64,000 nt of DNA. Origin: Serpens sp035497915. GTDB taxonomy: Bacteria > Pseudomonadota > Gammaproteobacteria > Pseudomonadales > Pseudomonadaceae. The notes beneath the pieces were generated by a model. The model was not told the origin of the DNA, made no database searches, and saw only the letters and a list, made by a program, of their open reading frames with translations. The stretch spans positions 51,802 to 115,801 of the forward strand of contig NZ_DATJCS010000014.1 in the NCBI RefSeq assembly GCF_035497915.1, given 5' to 3'. A program made the position numbers and the translations under genes. Of this stretch, positions 51,219 through 60,395 are shown in pieces; position 1 is the stretch's first letter; each line of letters starts with the position of its first letter.

Positions 51219-52499
51219 ATGACCACCACGCTCCAGGGCCACGCCCTGGCCCTGCTCAATCGCCTGGCCCGCGCCGACTGGCCGGACCGATTCAAGTTAC
51301 GCAAACCGCTGGAAGGCCTCCTGCTGCGTGGCAGTCGTGCCGGCTTCCGGCTGGCCACCCGCCGGCCATCCCTCGTGCCCACCCGGCCGCTGCTGAGCGG
51401 GCCGGCGGAGCTGTTCGACCTGTCGCTGAGCGAGGAGCAGCAGCTGCTACGCGACCTGCTCGCCCCGTTCGCCGCCGAGGTCATGCGTCCGGCGGCGCTG
51501 GAAGCCGATGCTCAGGCTGCCCTTCCCCCGGCGCTGCAGGCGCAGGCAGCCGTCCTCGGGCTGGCGCATTACGGCGTGCCGGAGTCCATGGGCGGGCTGG
51601 CCGGTGGCCCCACGGCGCTGACCACGGCCTTGCTGGCCGAGACCCTGGCCCATGGAGATCTGTCCCTGGCCGCCGCCTTGTTGCAGCCGCTGTCGGCGGC
51701 CCATTGCCTGCGCCGTTGGAGCAGTGCCGAGCAGCAGCAACGCTGGTTGCCGGCCTTGCTGCAGGAAGATGCACCGCACTATGCCCTGGCCATCAACGAG
51801 CCGCAGGTACTGGCCGATCCCGCACGGCCCGCCACCCGCGCGCGCAAGCGCGGCGGGCAGTATCGGCTCGATGGCGAGAAGTGCCTGGTGCTGCAGGGTG
51901 GGCACGCCGAGTACCTGATCGTCTCGGCCCAGTGCAGCGACGGCCCGGCGCTGTTCCGGGTGCCGACCGACGCTGACGGGCTCTCGCGCCGGCCGGAGCC
52001 CGCCATGGGGCTGAAGGCCTGCGCCACCACCCGCATCCGCCTGCATCGGGTGAAGGTGGAGCGCGATGCCCGGCTTGCCGGGCGCGGCTTCGATCATCGG
52101 GCTTTCCTCGATCTGTCCGCCCTCGGCTGGTGCGCCCTGGCAGTGGGCACCTGCCAGGCGGCTCTCGATTACGTAATCACCTACTGCAACGAACGCCACG
52201 CCTTCGGTGAGCCAATTAGCCATCGCCAGGGGGTGGCGTTCAGCATCGCCGACCTGGCCATCGAACTGGAGGGTATGCGCCTGATGCTCTGGCGGGCCTG
52301 CGCGCGTGCCGACCGGGGGCTGGATTTCCAGGAGCAGGCCTGGCGTGCCCGGCTGTTCTGCGGCGAACACGCCCCGCGCATCGGCAGTGCGGCGGTGCAG
52401 CTGCTGGGTGGGCACGGCTTCACCCAGGAACACCCGGTCGAGCGCTGGTACCGGGATCTGCGCGCCGTGGGCGTGCTCAACGGCGCCATGCAGCTCTGA
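51219..52499 (+). CDS. Acyl-CoA dehydrogenase-like protein lacking the catalytic Glu
   Basis: The 426-residue protein has the acyl-CoA dehydrogenase fold (about residues 75-420) after a basic N-terminal extension of about 75 residues. The C-terminal segment GGHGFTQEHPVERWYRDLR is normal, but the catalytic YEG position reads LNG (Asn421) and the chain ends five residues later. The alternative catalytic position (helix G, DLERL in isovaleryl-CoA dehydrogenase) reads DLSAL here. It therefore seems unable to abstract the alpha proton. It is 9 bp upstream of a complete acyl-CoA dehydrogenase, so it may be the non-catalytic partner of a heteromeric enzyme. The start ATG at 51219 has only a weak Shine-Dalgarno. 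Confidence 0.82.
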   Translation: MTTTLQGHALALLNRLARADWPDRFKLRKPLEGLLLRGSRAGFRLATRRPSLVPTRPLLSGPAELFDLSLSEEQQLLRDLLAPFAAEVMRPAALEADAQAALPPALQAQAAVLGLAHYGVPESMGGLAGGPTALTTALLAETLAHGDLSLAAALLQPLSAAHCLRRWSSAEQQQRWLPALLQEDAPHYALAINEPQVLADPARPATRARKRGGQYRLDGEKCLVLQGGHAEYLIVSAQCSDGPALFRVPTDADGLSRRPEPAMGLKACATTRIRLHRVKVERDARLAGRGFDHRAFLDLSALGWCALAVGTCQAALDYVITYCNERHAFGEPISHRQGVAFSIADLAIELEGMRLMLWRACARADRGLDFQEQAWRARLFCGEHAPRIGSAAVQLLGGHGFTQEHPVERWYRDLRAVGVLNGAMQL

Positions 52500-52508
52500 G
52501 GATCGGCC

Positions 52509-53714
52509 ATGTATCTGGAAACTCCGCGAAAATTCCGCGCGCTGGTCAACCAGGCGCACCAGGTGGCGGCAAACTACCTGCGTCCGCTGTCGCGCACCTA
52601 CGACCGCGCCGAGCATGCCTATCCCAAGGAATTGGACATGCTCGCCGCCTTGCTCGACGGCATGAATGCCGCCTCGCCGGATGCCGTGGGAGCGGGCGCG
52701 GCGGGCAAGCGTAGCGAGGGCGCTGCCGACGGCGTACGCAATGGCGGCAACCTGTCCGCCTGCCTGGCGGTGATGGAAATGTGCTGGGGCGATGTTGGCC
52801 TGCTGCTATCCATGCCGCGCCAGGGGCTGGGCAATGCCGCCATCGCGGCGGTGGCCAACGAGGAACAGCGCCAGCGCTTTGCCCATGTCTGGGCCGCCAT
52901 GGCCATCACCGAGCCCGGCTGCGGCTCCGACTCGGCGGCGATCCGCACCACGGCGATCCGCGACGGCGACCACTATGTACTCAATGGCGAGAAGATCTTT
53001 GTCACCGCCGGCGCGCGGGCCGATGCGGTGGTGGTCTGGGCGACCCTGGAGCGCAGCCAGGGGCGGGCGGCGATCAAGTCCTTCGTGGTGGAAAAGGGTA
53101 CGCCGGGCATGAGCGTCACCCGGCTGGAGAAGAAGCTCGGTATCAAGGCCTCGGACACCGCGTCGATCAGCTTCCAGGATTGCCGGGTGCCCGCTACCAA
53201 CTTGCTCGGCAGCCCCGAGATCGATGCGCAGAAGGGCTTTGCCGGGGTGATGGAGACCTTCGACAACACCCGGCCGCTGGTCGCCGCCATGGCGGTGGGA
53301 CTGGCGCGGGCATCCCTGGATCGCAGCCGCGCGCTGCTGGAACAGGCCGATTGCCGCTTCGATCACCGGCGCCCCCTGCTGGAGCTGAAACACGCCGAGG
53401 CCTGCTGGCATCGCTACGAAGCGGAGTGGGAGGCGGCGCGGCTACTCACCCTCAAGGCGGCGTGGATGGCCGATAACCGCCTGCCGAACTCGAAGGACGC
53501 CTCGATTGCCAAGGCCAAGGCGGGCCGCATGGTGGGCGAGGTGACCCTTGGCTGCGTGGCGCTGGTGGGTGCGCTGGGCTATGGCGAGGATGAGCTGCTG
53601 GAAAAGTGGGCGCGCGACGCGAAGATCCTCGACATCTTCGAGGGCACCCAGCAGATCCAGCAACTGATCATTGCGCGCCGGCTGCTCGGCAAGAGCTCCG
53701 CCGAATTGAAGTAG
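52509..53714 (+). CDS. Acyl-CoA dehydrogenase
   Basis: The 401-residue protein is a complete acyl-CoA dehydrogenase. It has the FAD-binding blocks MAITEPGCGSDSA and VLNGEKIFVT and the catalytic Glu378 in IFEGTQQIQQ. It oxidises an acyl-CoA to the 2-enoyl-CoA; the chain type is unknown. GAGGATC precedes the ATG and the gene is 9 bp downstream of the Glu-less homologue, so the products probably work together. Confidence 0.9.
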   Translation: MYLETPRKFRALVNQAHQVAANYLRPLSRTYDRAEHAYPKELDMLAALLDGMNAASPDAVGAGAAGKRSEGAADGVRNGGNLSACLAVMEMCWGDVGLLLSMPRQGLGNAAIAAVANEEQRQRFAHVWAAMAITEPGCGSDSAAIRTTAIRDGDHYVLNGEKIFVTAGARADAVVVWATLERSQGRAAIKSFVVEKGTPGMSVTRLEKKLGIKASDTASISFQDCRVPATNLLGSPEIDAQKGFAGVMETFDNTRPLVAAMAVGLARASLDRSRALLEQADCRFDHRRPLLELKHAEACWHRYEAEWEAARLLTLKAAWMADNRLPNSKDASIAKAKAGRMVGEVTLGCVALVGALGYGEDELLEKWARDAKILDIFEGTQQIQQLIIARRLLGKSSAELK

Positions 53715-53770
53715 GGCCACGTAGGATCGTTGTTCCTGGCCGCCAGGAGCCTGCGCACGGCGGCCGGAAA

Positions 53771-53798
53771 GGCGCCGACCGTCCTACGGATCGGCGCC
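53771..53798. terminator. GGCGCCGA...TCGGCGCC hairpin between convergent genes
   Basis: A perfect 8-bp stem (53771-53778 with 53791-53798) with a 12-nt loop lies in the 177-bp gap between the acyl-CoA dehydrogenase and the lipoprotein gene. CGTAGGA (53720) and TCCTACG (53782) form an overlapping repeat. It probably ends transcription from both sides. Confidence 0.5.
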
Positions 53799-53891
53799 GG
53801 GCGTAGGGTAGTCAACGCAGCGCGTTGGCCACCCTGAAGAGCACTGCAACGGTGACCGGCAATGGGCGGCGCCGGCCCTCGCGGCCCAGCC

Positions 53892-54575
53892 TTAGAACCG
53901 ATAGATCTCCACGTCGGTGCGGATCGGCTCGACGGTGGGGATCTGCGGTGCCTGCGGCTCGCTCGGGCGTACCTTGCGGGCGGCGACGATCTGCCGCGAC
54001 AGCGGTTCGATGGCGCCGGCGAGCTGCTCGGCCAGTTGCTGCAGCAACTGGCTCTGGGCGCGGATCTGGTCGGCGGTGCTGCCCTGGTGGGCCGCCTCCA
54101 GGCGCACCAGGCGGCTGTCCCGCAGCTTGCCGCTGCGGTCCAGCAGCCGCCACTGGCCCTCCAGCACGGCCGGCTTGTCCGGGCCGGAGTCCAGCCGGGA
54201 AATGCTCAGGCGTACCTCGATGTCCGGTTCGAAGCCGGCGGCCGGTTCCAGGGCGACGCGTTGGCCGCTCAGCCGACCGGCCAGGCGTTGCAGCATGACG
54301 TTGTCGATGTTGTCGCCCAGGTTGCCGGCCCAGCGGGCGTCCCGGTCGGGCATCAGGGTGCCGTCGAGCTGACGTTGCAGCACGGCATCGCTCTGGTTGA
54401 GGTAATCGGCAATGTCCACCGGTTCGAGCAGGACCATCAGCCCGGAGGACTTTTCCTTGAGTGTCGGACTGCCGCTGTCCAGCTGATAGAGCACGGGCGG
54501 TCGGCTGATACAACCGCCCACCGTCAACAGCCCCATCACCAGCGACAGCGCCGCAAAGCGCATGTACTTCATCAT
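53892..54575 (-). CDS. PqiC-like ABC-transport auxiliary lipoprotein
   Basis: The 227-residue protein has a lipoprotein signal peptide with lipobox cysteine Cys22 (LLTVGGC) and the PqiC/ABC-transport auxiliary fold (PPVLYQLDSG near the start, LEPVDIADYLNQSDAVLQR). PqiC-type lipoproteins sit in the outer membrane and work with MCE-domain proteins in lipid transport. No MCE or permease gene is nearby, so this copy is separate from a transport operon. Two adjacent ATGs (54575, 54572) are both possible. It is 152 bp downstream of parC. Confidence 0.8.
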   Translation of the reverse strand: MMKYMRFAALSLVMGLLTVGGCISRPPVLYQLDSGSPTLKEKSSGLMVLLEPVDIADYLNQSDAVLQRQLDGTLMPDRDARWAGNLGDNIDNVMLQRLAGRLSGQRVALEPAAGFEPDIEVRLSISRLDSGPDKPAVLEGQWRLLDRSGKLRDSRLVRLEAAHQGSTADQIRAQSQLLQQLAEQLAGAIEPLSRQIVAARKVRPSEPQAPQIPTVEPIRTDVEIYRF

Positions 54576-54727
54576 TCACCCGCAGGCCGCCAAGGGGCGG
54601 CCGGATTGGCAGCAGCTGGGCCGGCTGGTTCGCCGGCCCGTGATTCTAATGTGCGGTCAGGTCGCCTCACGCACAGGGCGTGTACGGCGCGCGCCGCTTG
54701 GTGCGGCGCATTCTCCCAGCACTACCC

Positions 54728-56980
54728 TCAGATTTCCACCTGCAGTGCGTCGACCCGCTGGAACCCGCGCGGCAGCTTGTTGCCGCGTCGGCCCCGTTCA
54801 CCCTGGTAATGGGCCAGATCCTCGCCCTTGAGCGTCAGGGTGCGCTTGCCCGCCTGCAGCACCAGGTTGGCGCCTTCCGGCAGCACGGCCAGCGCGGTGA
54901 TGTACTCCTCGCGGGACGCCACGCGGTCGGCGGGAATGCTGATCAACTTGTTGCCCTTGCCCTTGGGCAGCTGCGGCAGTTCGGCGATGCGGAACAGCAG
55001 CAGACGGCCATCGGTGGTGGCCGCCGCCAACCAGTCCTGCTCGCGATTGGTCAGCGGCAACGGCGGCAGTACCTTGGCGCCAGCCGGCAGGGTGAGCAGC
55101 GCCTTGCCGGCCTTGTTCTTGGCCTGCAGGTCGTCGCCCTTGGCCACGAAGCCGTAGCCGGCATCCGAGGCCAGTACATACAGCGCCTCGTCTTCCGGCA
55201 GCATCACGCATTCGAAGCTGGCGCCGGGCGGCGGGGTGAGGCGACCGGTGAGCGGCTCGCCCTGGCCGCGTGCGGAGGGCAGCGAGTGGGCGGCCAGCGA
55301 ATAGCTGCGGCCGCTGCTGTCGATGAACACCGCGTACTGGTTGGAGCGGCCCGGCGCGGCGGACTTGAAGCTGTCGCCGGCCTTGTAGGACAGCCCAGCG
55401 GCATCCACCTCGTGGCCCTTGGCGCAACGCACCCAGCCCATTTCGGAGAGCACCACGGTGACCGGCTCGGACGGCAGCAGCTCGGTTTCCGACAGGGCGC
55501 GGGCCTCGGCGCGTTCGATGATCGGCGAACGGCGCGCGTCGCCGTAGGTCTCGGCGTCCTCCAGCAGTTCCTTGCGCACCAGCTTCTTCAGCTTGGTCTC
55601 GCTGCCCAGCAGGGCCAGTAGCTTGTCGCGTTCCTTGGCCAGCTCGTCCTGCTCGCCACGGATCTTCATTTCCTCCAGACGGGCCAGCTGGCGCAGCTTG
55701 GTGTCGAGGATGTAGTCGGTCTGCAGGTCGCTGAGGCCGAAGCGTTCCATCAGCACCGCCTTGGGCTGGTCCTCGCTGCGGATGATGGCAATCACTTCGT
55801 CGAGGTTGAGGAAGGCGACCAGCAGGCCTTCCAACAGGTGCAGGCGCTTCTCGACCTTGTCCAGGCGGAACTGCAGGCGGCGGCGCACGGTGCCGATGCG
55901 GTAGGTCAGCCATTCGCTCAGCAGGGTGCGCAGGTCCTTGACCTGCGGGCGGCCGTCCAGGCCGATGACGTTCATGTTCACCCGGTAGCTGGATTCCAGC
56001 TCCGTGGTGGCGAACAGGTGACGCATCAGGTCTTCCACGTCCACGCGGTTGGAGCGCGGAATGATGACGATGCGGCAGGGGTTCTCGTGGTCCGATTCGT
56101 CGCGCAGGTCGGCGACCATCGGCAGCTTCTTGGCCTGCATCTGCGCGGCGATCTGCTCCAGCACCTTGGCGCCGGACACCTGGTGCGGCAGCGCGGTGAT
56201 CACCACGTCGCCGTCCTCGACCCGGTACACGGCTCGCATACGCACCGAGCCGCGGCCGGTTTCGTACATCTTCAGCAGGTCGGCGCGCGAGCTGATGACC
56301 TCGGCCTCGGTGGGGAAGTCCGGGCCGGGCACGTGTTCGCACAGCTGCGCCACCGTGGCGTTCGGCTCGTCGAGCAGGCGCACGCAGGCGGTGGCCACTT
56401 CACGCAGGTTGTGCGGCGGCACGTCGGTGGCCATGCCTACGGCGATGCCGGTGGTGCCGTTGAGCAGCAGGTTGGGCAGGCGCGCCGGCAGTACGGCCGG
56501 CTCGTCGAGGGTGCCGTCGAAGTTGGGCACCCAGTCGCTGGTGCCCTGGCCCAGTTCGGACAGCAGCACCTCGGAATAGCGCGACAGGCGCGCCTCGGTG
56601 TAACGCATGGCGGCGAACGACTTGGGATCGTCCGGCGCGCCCCAGTTGCCCTGGCCGTCCACCAGCGTGTAGCGGTAGCTGAACGGCTGGGCCATCAGCA
56701 CCATGGCCTCGTAGCAGGCCGAGTCGCCGTGCGGGTGGTACTTGCCGAGCACGTCGCCGACGGTGCGCGCCGACTTCTTGTGCTTGGAATCGGCGTTCAG
56801 GCCCAGTTCGCTCATGGCATAGACGATGCGGCGCTGCACCGGCTTGAGGCCGTCGCCGATGTGCGGCAAGGCCCGATCCATGATCACGTACATGGAATAG
56901 TTCAGATAGGCCTGTTCGGTGAACTCGGCGAGGGAGCGGCGCTCCACGCCATCCAGGCTGAGGTCGAGGGTTTCGCTCAT
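54728..56980 (-). CDS. parC: DNA topoisomerase IV subunit A
   Basis: The 750-residue protein is ParC: N-terminal breakage-reunion domain with catalytic Tyr127 (AAMRYTEARLS) and a C-terminal beta-propeller. The quinolone-resistance region reads HPHGDSACYEAM with Ser87 and Glu91, the usual susceptible residues. It decatenates daughter chromosomes with ParE. It is 9 bp after the retropepsin-like gene, so all four genes from parE to parC are probably one transcript. Confidence 0.97.
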   Translation of the reverse strand: MSETLDLSLDGVERRSLAEFTEQAYLNYSMYVIMDRALPHIGDGLKPVQRRIVYAMSELGLNADSKHKKSARTVGDVLGKYHPHGDSACYEAMVLMAQPFSYRYTLVDGQGNWGAPDDPKSFAAMRYTEARLSRYSEVLLSELGQGTSDWVPNFDGTLDEPAVLPARLPNLLLNGTTGIAVGMATDVPPHNLREVATACVRLLDEPNATVAQLCEHVPGPDFPTEAEVISSRADLLKMYETGRGSVRMRAVYRVEDGDVVITALPHQVSGAKVLEQIAAQMQAKKLPMVADLRDESDHENPCRIVIIPRSNRVDVEDLMRHLFATTELESSYRVNMNVIGLDGRPQVKDLRTLLSEWLTYRIGTVRRRLQFRLDKVEKRLHLLEGLLVAFLNLDEVIAIIRSEDQPKAVLMERFGLSDLQTDYILDTKLRQLARLEEMKIRGEQDELAKERDKLLALLGSETKLKKLVRKELLEDAETYGDARRSPIIERAEARALSETELLPSEPVTVVLSEMGWVRCAKGHEVDAAGLSYKAGDSFKSAAPGRSNQYAVFIDSSGRSYSLAAHSLPSARGQGEPLTGRLTPPPGASFECVMLPEDEALYVLASDAGYGFVAKGDDLQAKNKAGKALLTLPAGAKVLPPLPLTNREQDWLAAATTDGRLLLFRIAELPQLPKGKGNKLISIPADRVASREEYITALAVLPEGANLVLQAGKRTLTLKGEDLAHYQGERGRRGNKLPRGFQRVDALQVEI

Positions 56981-56989
56981 AGTCGGGCC

Positions 56990-57514
56990 CTAGTTTGAAA
57001 AGTACTGGCGCAGCAGCAGGGTGCCGTCGCGCTGCGTGAATTCGAGTTGGCGCAGGGCGCTCATGCCCAGCAGCACCTGGTCGTTGCCCATGCCCGGCGC
57101 GATCAGCGCGCGCACGTCGGTGAGCACGATGTCGCCCAGTTGCAGGCGTTCCAGGCGCGTGCGATTGCCGGTGGCGCGGCCGTTGGCGGTGAGCAGCTCG
57201 ATGGGCGCGCCGCGCTCCAGGCCGAGTTGCTCGACCAGCGATTCGGGCACAGCCACGTCGGTGGCGCCGGTATCGAGCAGGAACAGCACCGGCTGGCCGT
57301 TGATGCGCCCGCTGGCGCGAAAATGGCCCTGACCGTCGCCCTGCAGGCTCACCTCGATATGGTTGGCGCTGTGCAGCGAGGCCGGCGCCGGATTGGGGTT
57401 GTAGCGCGATTCCTCCCACTGGGCGAAGAAGCGCGTGGCCAGCAGCATGCCGGCGCCCCAGGCGAGCAGCAGCATGATGCGCCCGAGGCGCTTGCCGGGC
57501 GGTGCGCCGCTCAT
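56990..57514 (-). CDS. Retropepsin-like aspartic protease (clan AA)
   Basis: The 174-residue protein has one N-terminal transmembrane helix (about residues 13-30) and a retropepsin fold with the aspartic protease motif DTGATDVAVP (Asp81). It resembles the TIGR02281-type single-domain proteases of bacteria, which must dimerise to be active. The active site is probably periplasmic. The ATG at 57514 overlaps the stop of the phytase-like gene (ATGA). Its substrate is unknown. Confidence 0.85.
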   Translation of the reverse strand: MSGAPPGKRLGRIMLLLAWGAGMLLATRFFAQWEESRYNPNPAPASLHSANHIEVSLQGDGQGHFRASGRINGQPVLFLLDTGATDVAVPESLVEQLGLERGAPIELLTANGRATGNRTRLERLQLGDIVLTDVRALIAPGMGNDQVLLGMSALRQLEFTQRDGTLLLRQYFSN

Positions 57515-58494
57515 GGCGTCGCCTCCCAGCCGCCTTCCGGCGCGGCGAAGTACCAGAGCAGCGGACGGCGCTCGCCGTCGCCACGCGCCAATTCGCCGTT
57601 GTCGATCAGCACCCAGGCGCCCTTGGCGTCCAGCCACAGGCCTTCCGCCACACCGTGCGGTGCACCATAGCGGCGCTGCTCGCCGAGCGTGACATCGGCG
57701 AACGACCAGCAGCGCTCGGCCTGCCCGGTATACAGCGAACGGCGGCAGATCTGGTGGGCCATGCGCTCCAGGGTGAACAGGCGTTCCTGATGGAAGGCCA
57801 GGTCGCTGAAGTCCAATGGCTGCGGACGGGTCAGGCCGCTCTGTGGCGGTGGCGGCTCGAAGCCGCCCTCGCTGAGCAGCAGGCAGCCGCCGTTGCAATG
57901 CCAGTCCGCCTGCTGGCGATGCAGCACCAGCAGACCGCGCCGCTCGCGCTCGGCGGCCAGCCACAGGCGCTGGCTGGCCGGGTCCACGGCGATGCCTTCG
58001 AGAAACGCGTTGTGGCGCTGCAGCAGGCCGGCGCCGCGCGCCTGGTCGATCAGCGCCGGCGGCAGCTTCAGCCAGCGGGGCGGGCCGACCGGGGGAATCC
58101 GCAGCACACCCAGGCGGCTTTCGCTGAGCAGGTAGCGATTGCCGCTGCCGTCGCAGCTGATGCCCTCGAAATCCAGCATGCCGCCGCGCACCCAGCCGAT
58201 CAGCAGCTGGCCCTGGCGCAGACCCCAGGGCAGGCCGGAGGGCGGTGGCGGTGGGGCGCTGAAGCGTTCCTCCTCGACGGACCAGCTCTGCTCGCCGGGC
58301 ACCAGGCGATACAGGCGATCGTCGTCGCGGTCGGAGACCGTCCAGAAACCATCGCCGCACCAGGCCAGCCCGGACAGGTTGCCGTGCGGCACGCCATCGA
58401 CGGGATGTTCGGCCTGCAGTCGCAGCTGTTCGAGTCCGCCGGCCTGGGCGCCGGTGGCCAGCAGCAGGCCGGCGAGCAGCCAGTCGCGGATCAA
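57511..58494 (-). CDS. Phytase-like/esterase-like periplasmic beta-propeller protein
   Basis: The 327-residue protein has a cleavable signal peptide (MIRDWLLAGLLLATGAQA) and a beta-propeller fold of the esterase-like phytase family (LSGLAWCGDGFWTVSDRDDDRLY, DFEGISCDGSG, FLEGIAVD, APHGVAEGLWLD). Its substrate is unknown. The start is a TTG overlapping the parE stop (TTGA), with GAGG eight bases upstream, so it is translationally coupled to parE. Confidence 0.82.
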   Translation of the reverse strand: MIRDWLLAGLLLATGAQAGGLEQLRLQAEHPVDGVPHGNLSGLAWCGDGFWTVSDRDDDRLYRLVPGEQSWSVEEERFSAPPPPPSGLPWGLRQGQLLIGWVRGGMLDFEGISCDGSGNRYLLSESRLGVLRIPPVGPPRWLKLPPALIDQARGAGLLQRHNAFLEGIAVDPASQRLWLAAERERRGLLVLHRQQADWHCNGGCLLLSEGGFEPPPPQSGLTRPQPLDFSDLAFHQERLFTLERMAHQICRRSLYTGQAERCWSFADVTLGEQRRYGAPHGVAEGLWLDAKGAWVLIDNGELARGDGERRPLLWYFAAPEGGWEATP

Positions 58495-60380
58495 GCCACG
58501 ACCTCGGCCAGGTTGCCCTTGGCTTCCAGCCAGTTCTTGCGGTCGCTGGCGCGCTTCTTGGCCAGCAGCATGTCCATGATTTCGCTGGTCACGGCAAAAT
58601 CGTCCAGGGTCAGCTGCACCAGGCGCCGGGTGTTGGGGTCCATGGTGGTTTCGCGCAGCTGCGGCGGGTTCATCTCGCCCAGGCCCTTGAAGCGGGTGAC
58701 CTGCGGCTTGCCGCGGCGCTTCTCGGCGGAGAGGCGTTCAAGGATGCCGTCACGCTCGGCCTCGTCGAGGGCATAGAACACCTCCTTGCCCAGATCGATG
58801 CGGTACAGCGGCGGCATCGCCACGTAGACATGCCCGGCCTCCACCAGCGGGCGGAAGTGCTGGACGAACAGCGCGCACAGCAGGGTGGCGATGTGCAGGC
58901 CGTCGGAGTCGGCGTCGGCGAGGATGCAGATCTTGCCGTAGCGCAGCTGCGACAGGTCGTCCGAGCCCGGGTCGAGGCCGACGGCCACGGCGATGTTGTG
59001 CACTTCCTGGCTGGCCAGCACTTCGCCGCCATCCACTTCCCAGGTGTTGAGGATCTTGCCGCGCAGCGGCAGGATCGCCTGGAACTCCTTGTCGCGCGCC
59101 TGCTTGGCGCTGCCGCCGGCGGAGTCACCCTCCACCAGGAACAGTTCGGCGCGCTTCGGATCCTGGCCGGCGCAATCGGCCAGCTTGCCGGGCAGCGCCG
59201 GGCCCTGGGTGATCTTCTTGCGCTCGACCTTCTTGCTGGCCTTCAGGCGCCGGCCGGCGTTGCTGATGGCCAGTTCGGCCAGTTGCAGGCCCTGCTCGGG
59301 ATGGGCGTTGAGCCACAGGCTGAAGGCGTCCTTGACCACCCCGGAGACGAAGGCGGCGGCCTCGCGGGACGACAGGCGTTCCTTGGTCTGCCCGGAGAAC
59401 TGCGGCTCCTGCATCTTCATCGACAGCACGAAGGCGATGCGCTCCCAGATGTCCTCGGGGGCCAGCTTGACGCCGCGCGGCAGCAGGCTGCGGAACTCGC
59501 AGAACTCGCGCATGGCGTCCAGCAGGCCCTGGCGCAGGCCGTTGACGTGGGTGCCGCCCTGCGCGGTGGGGATCAGGTTGACGTAGCTTTCCTGCACCGC
59601 GTCGCCGCCTTCGGGCAGCCACAGCAGCGCCCATTCCACGGCTTCGCGTTCGCCGGCCAGGTTGCCGTAGAACGGTTCCTCGGGCAGGCGCAGGAACTCA
59701 CTGACCGCGTCGCTCAGGTAGGTGCGCAGGCCGTCCTCGTAGCACCATTCGATGCGTTCGCTGGTGTTGCGGTCCTCGAAGACCACCGACAGGCCGGGGC
59801 AGAGCACCGCCTTGGCCTTGAGCACGTGCTTGAGGCGGCTGACCGAGAACTTCGCCGAGTCGAAGTACTTGGCATCCGGCCAGAAGTGCACGCTGGTGCC
59901 GGTGTTGCGCTTGCCCACCGTGCCGATGATCTCCAGGTCGCTGGCCTTGAAGCCCTCGGCGAAGGTCATGCGGTACTCGTTGCCGTCGCGGCGCACCCGC
60001 ACCTCCACCTGGGTGGAGAGCGCGTTCACCACGGAAATGCCCACGCCATGCAGGCCGCCGGAGAACTGGTAGTTCTTGTTGGAGAACTTGCCGCCGGCAT
60101 GCAGCTTGGTGAGGATCAGCTCCACGCCGGGCACACCTTCCTCCGGGTGGATGTCCACCGGCATGCCGCGCCCGTCGTCGATCACCTCCAGCGAGTTGTC
60201 GGGGTGCAGGATGACCTGCACCGATTTCGCGTGGCCGGCCAGCGCCTCGTCGACGCTGTTGTCGATGACTTCCTGGGCCAGGTGGTTGGGGCGGGTGGTG
60301 TCCGTGTACATGCCCGGGCGCTTGCGCACCGGATCGAGGCCGGAAAGGACTTCAATGGCGTCGGCGTTGTAAGTGGCCAT
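58491..60380 (-). CDS. parE: DNA topoisomerase IV subunit B
   Basis: The 629-residue protein has the GHKL ATPase (EVIDNSVDEALAG, GGLHGVGISVVNAL) and the TOPRIM region with LVEGDSAGGSAKQARD (about 413-427) and DADSDG. It supplies ATP-driven strand passage with ParC. It starts 15 bp after yqiA. Its stop overlaps the next gene. Confidence 0.97.
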   Translation of the reverse strand: MATYNADAIEVLSGLDPVRKRPGMYTDTTRPNHLAQEVIDNSVDEALAGHAKSVQVILHPDNSLEVIDDGRGMPVDIHPEEGVPGVELILTKLHAGGKFSNKNYQFSGGLHGVGISVVNALSTQVEVRVRRDGNEYRMTFAEGFKASDLEIIGTVGKRNTGTSVHFWPDAKYFDSAKFSVSRLKHVLKAKAVLCPGLSVVFEDRNTSERIEWCYEDGLRTYLSDAVSEFLRLPEEPFYGNLAGEREAVEWALLWLPEGGDAVQESYVNLIPTAQGGTHVNGLRQGLLDAMREFCEFRSLLPRGVKLAPEDIWERIAFVLSMKMQEPQFSGQTKERLSSREAAAFVSGVVKDAFSLWLNAHPEQGLQLAELAISNAGRRLKASKKVERKKITQGPALPGKLADCAGQDPKRAELFLVEGDSAGGSAKQARDKEFQAILPLRGKILNTWEVDGGEVLASQEVHNIAVAVGLDPGSDDLSQLRYGKICILADADSDGLHIATLLCALFVQHFRPLVEAGHVYVAMPPLYRIDLGKEVFYALDEAERDGILERLSAEKRRGKPQVTRFKGLGEMNPPQLRETTMDPNTRRLVQLTLDDFAVTSEIMDMLLAKKRASDRKNWLEAKGNLAEVVA

Positions 60381-60395
60381 GGGCTCTCTTGTTCG

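Noticed and set aside
51219..52499. A frameshift causing the short C-terminus of the first acyl-CoA dehydrogenase
   Set aside because: The next gene starts 9 bp later with its own ribosome site and the coding bias is continuous to the stop, so the short form seems real.
56708..56740. A quinolone-resistance mutation in parC
   Set aside because: The region reads Ser87 and Glu91, the usual susceptible residues.
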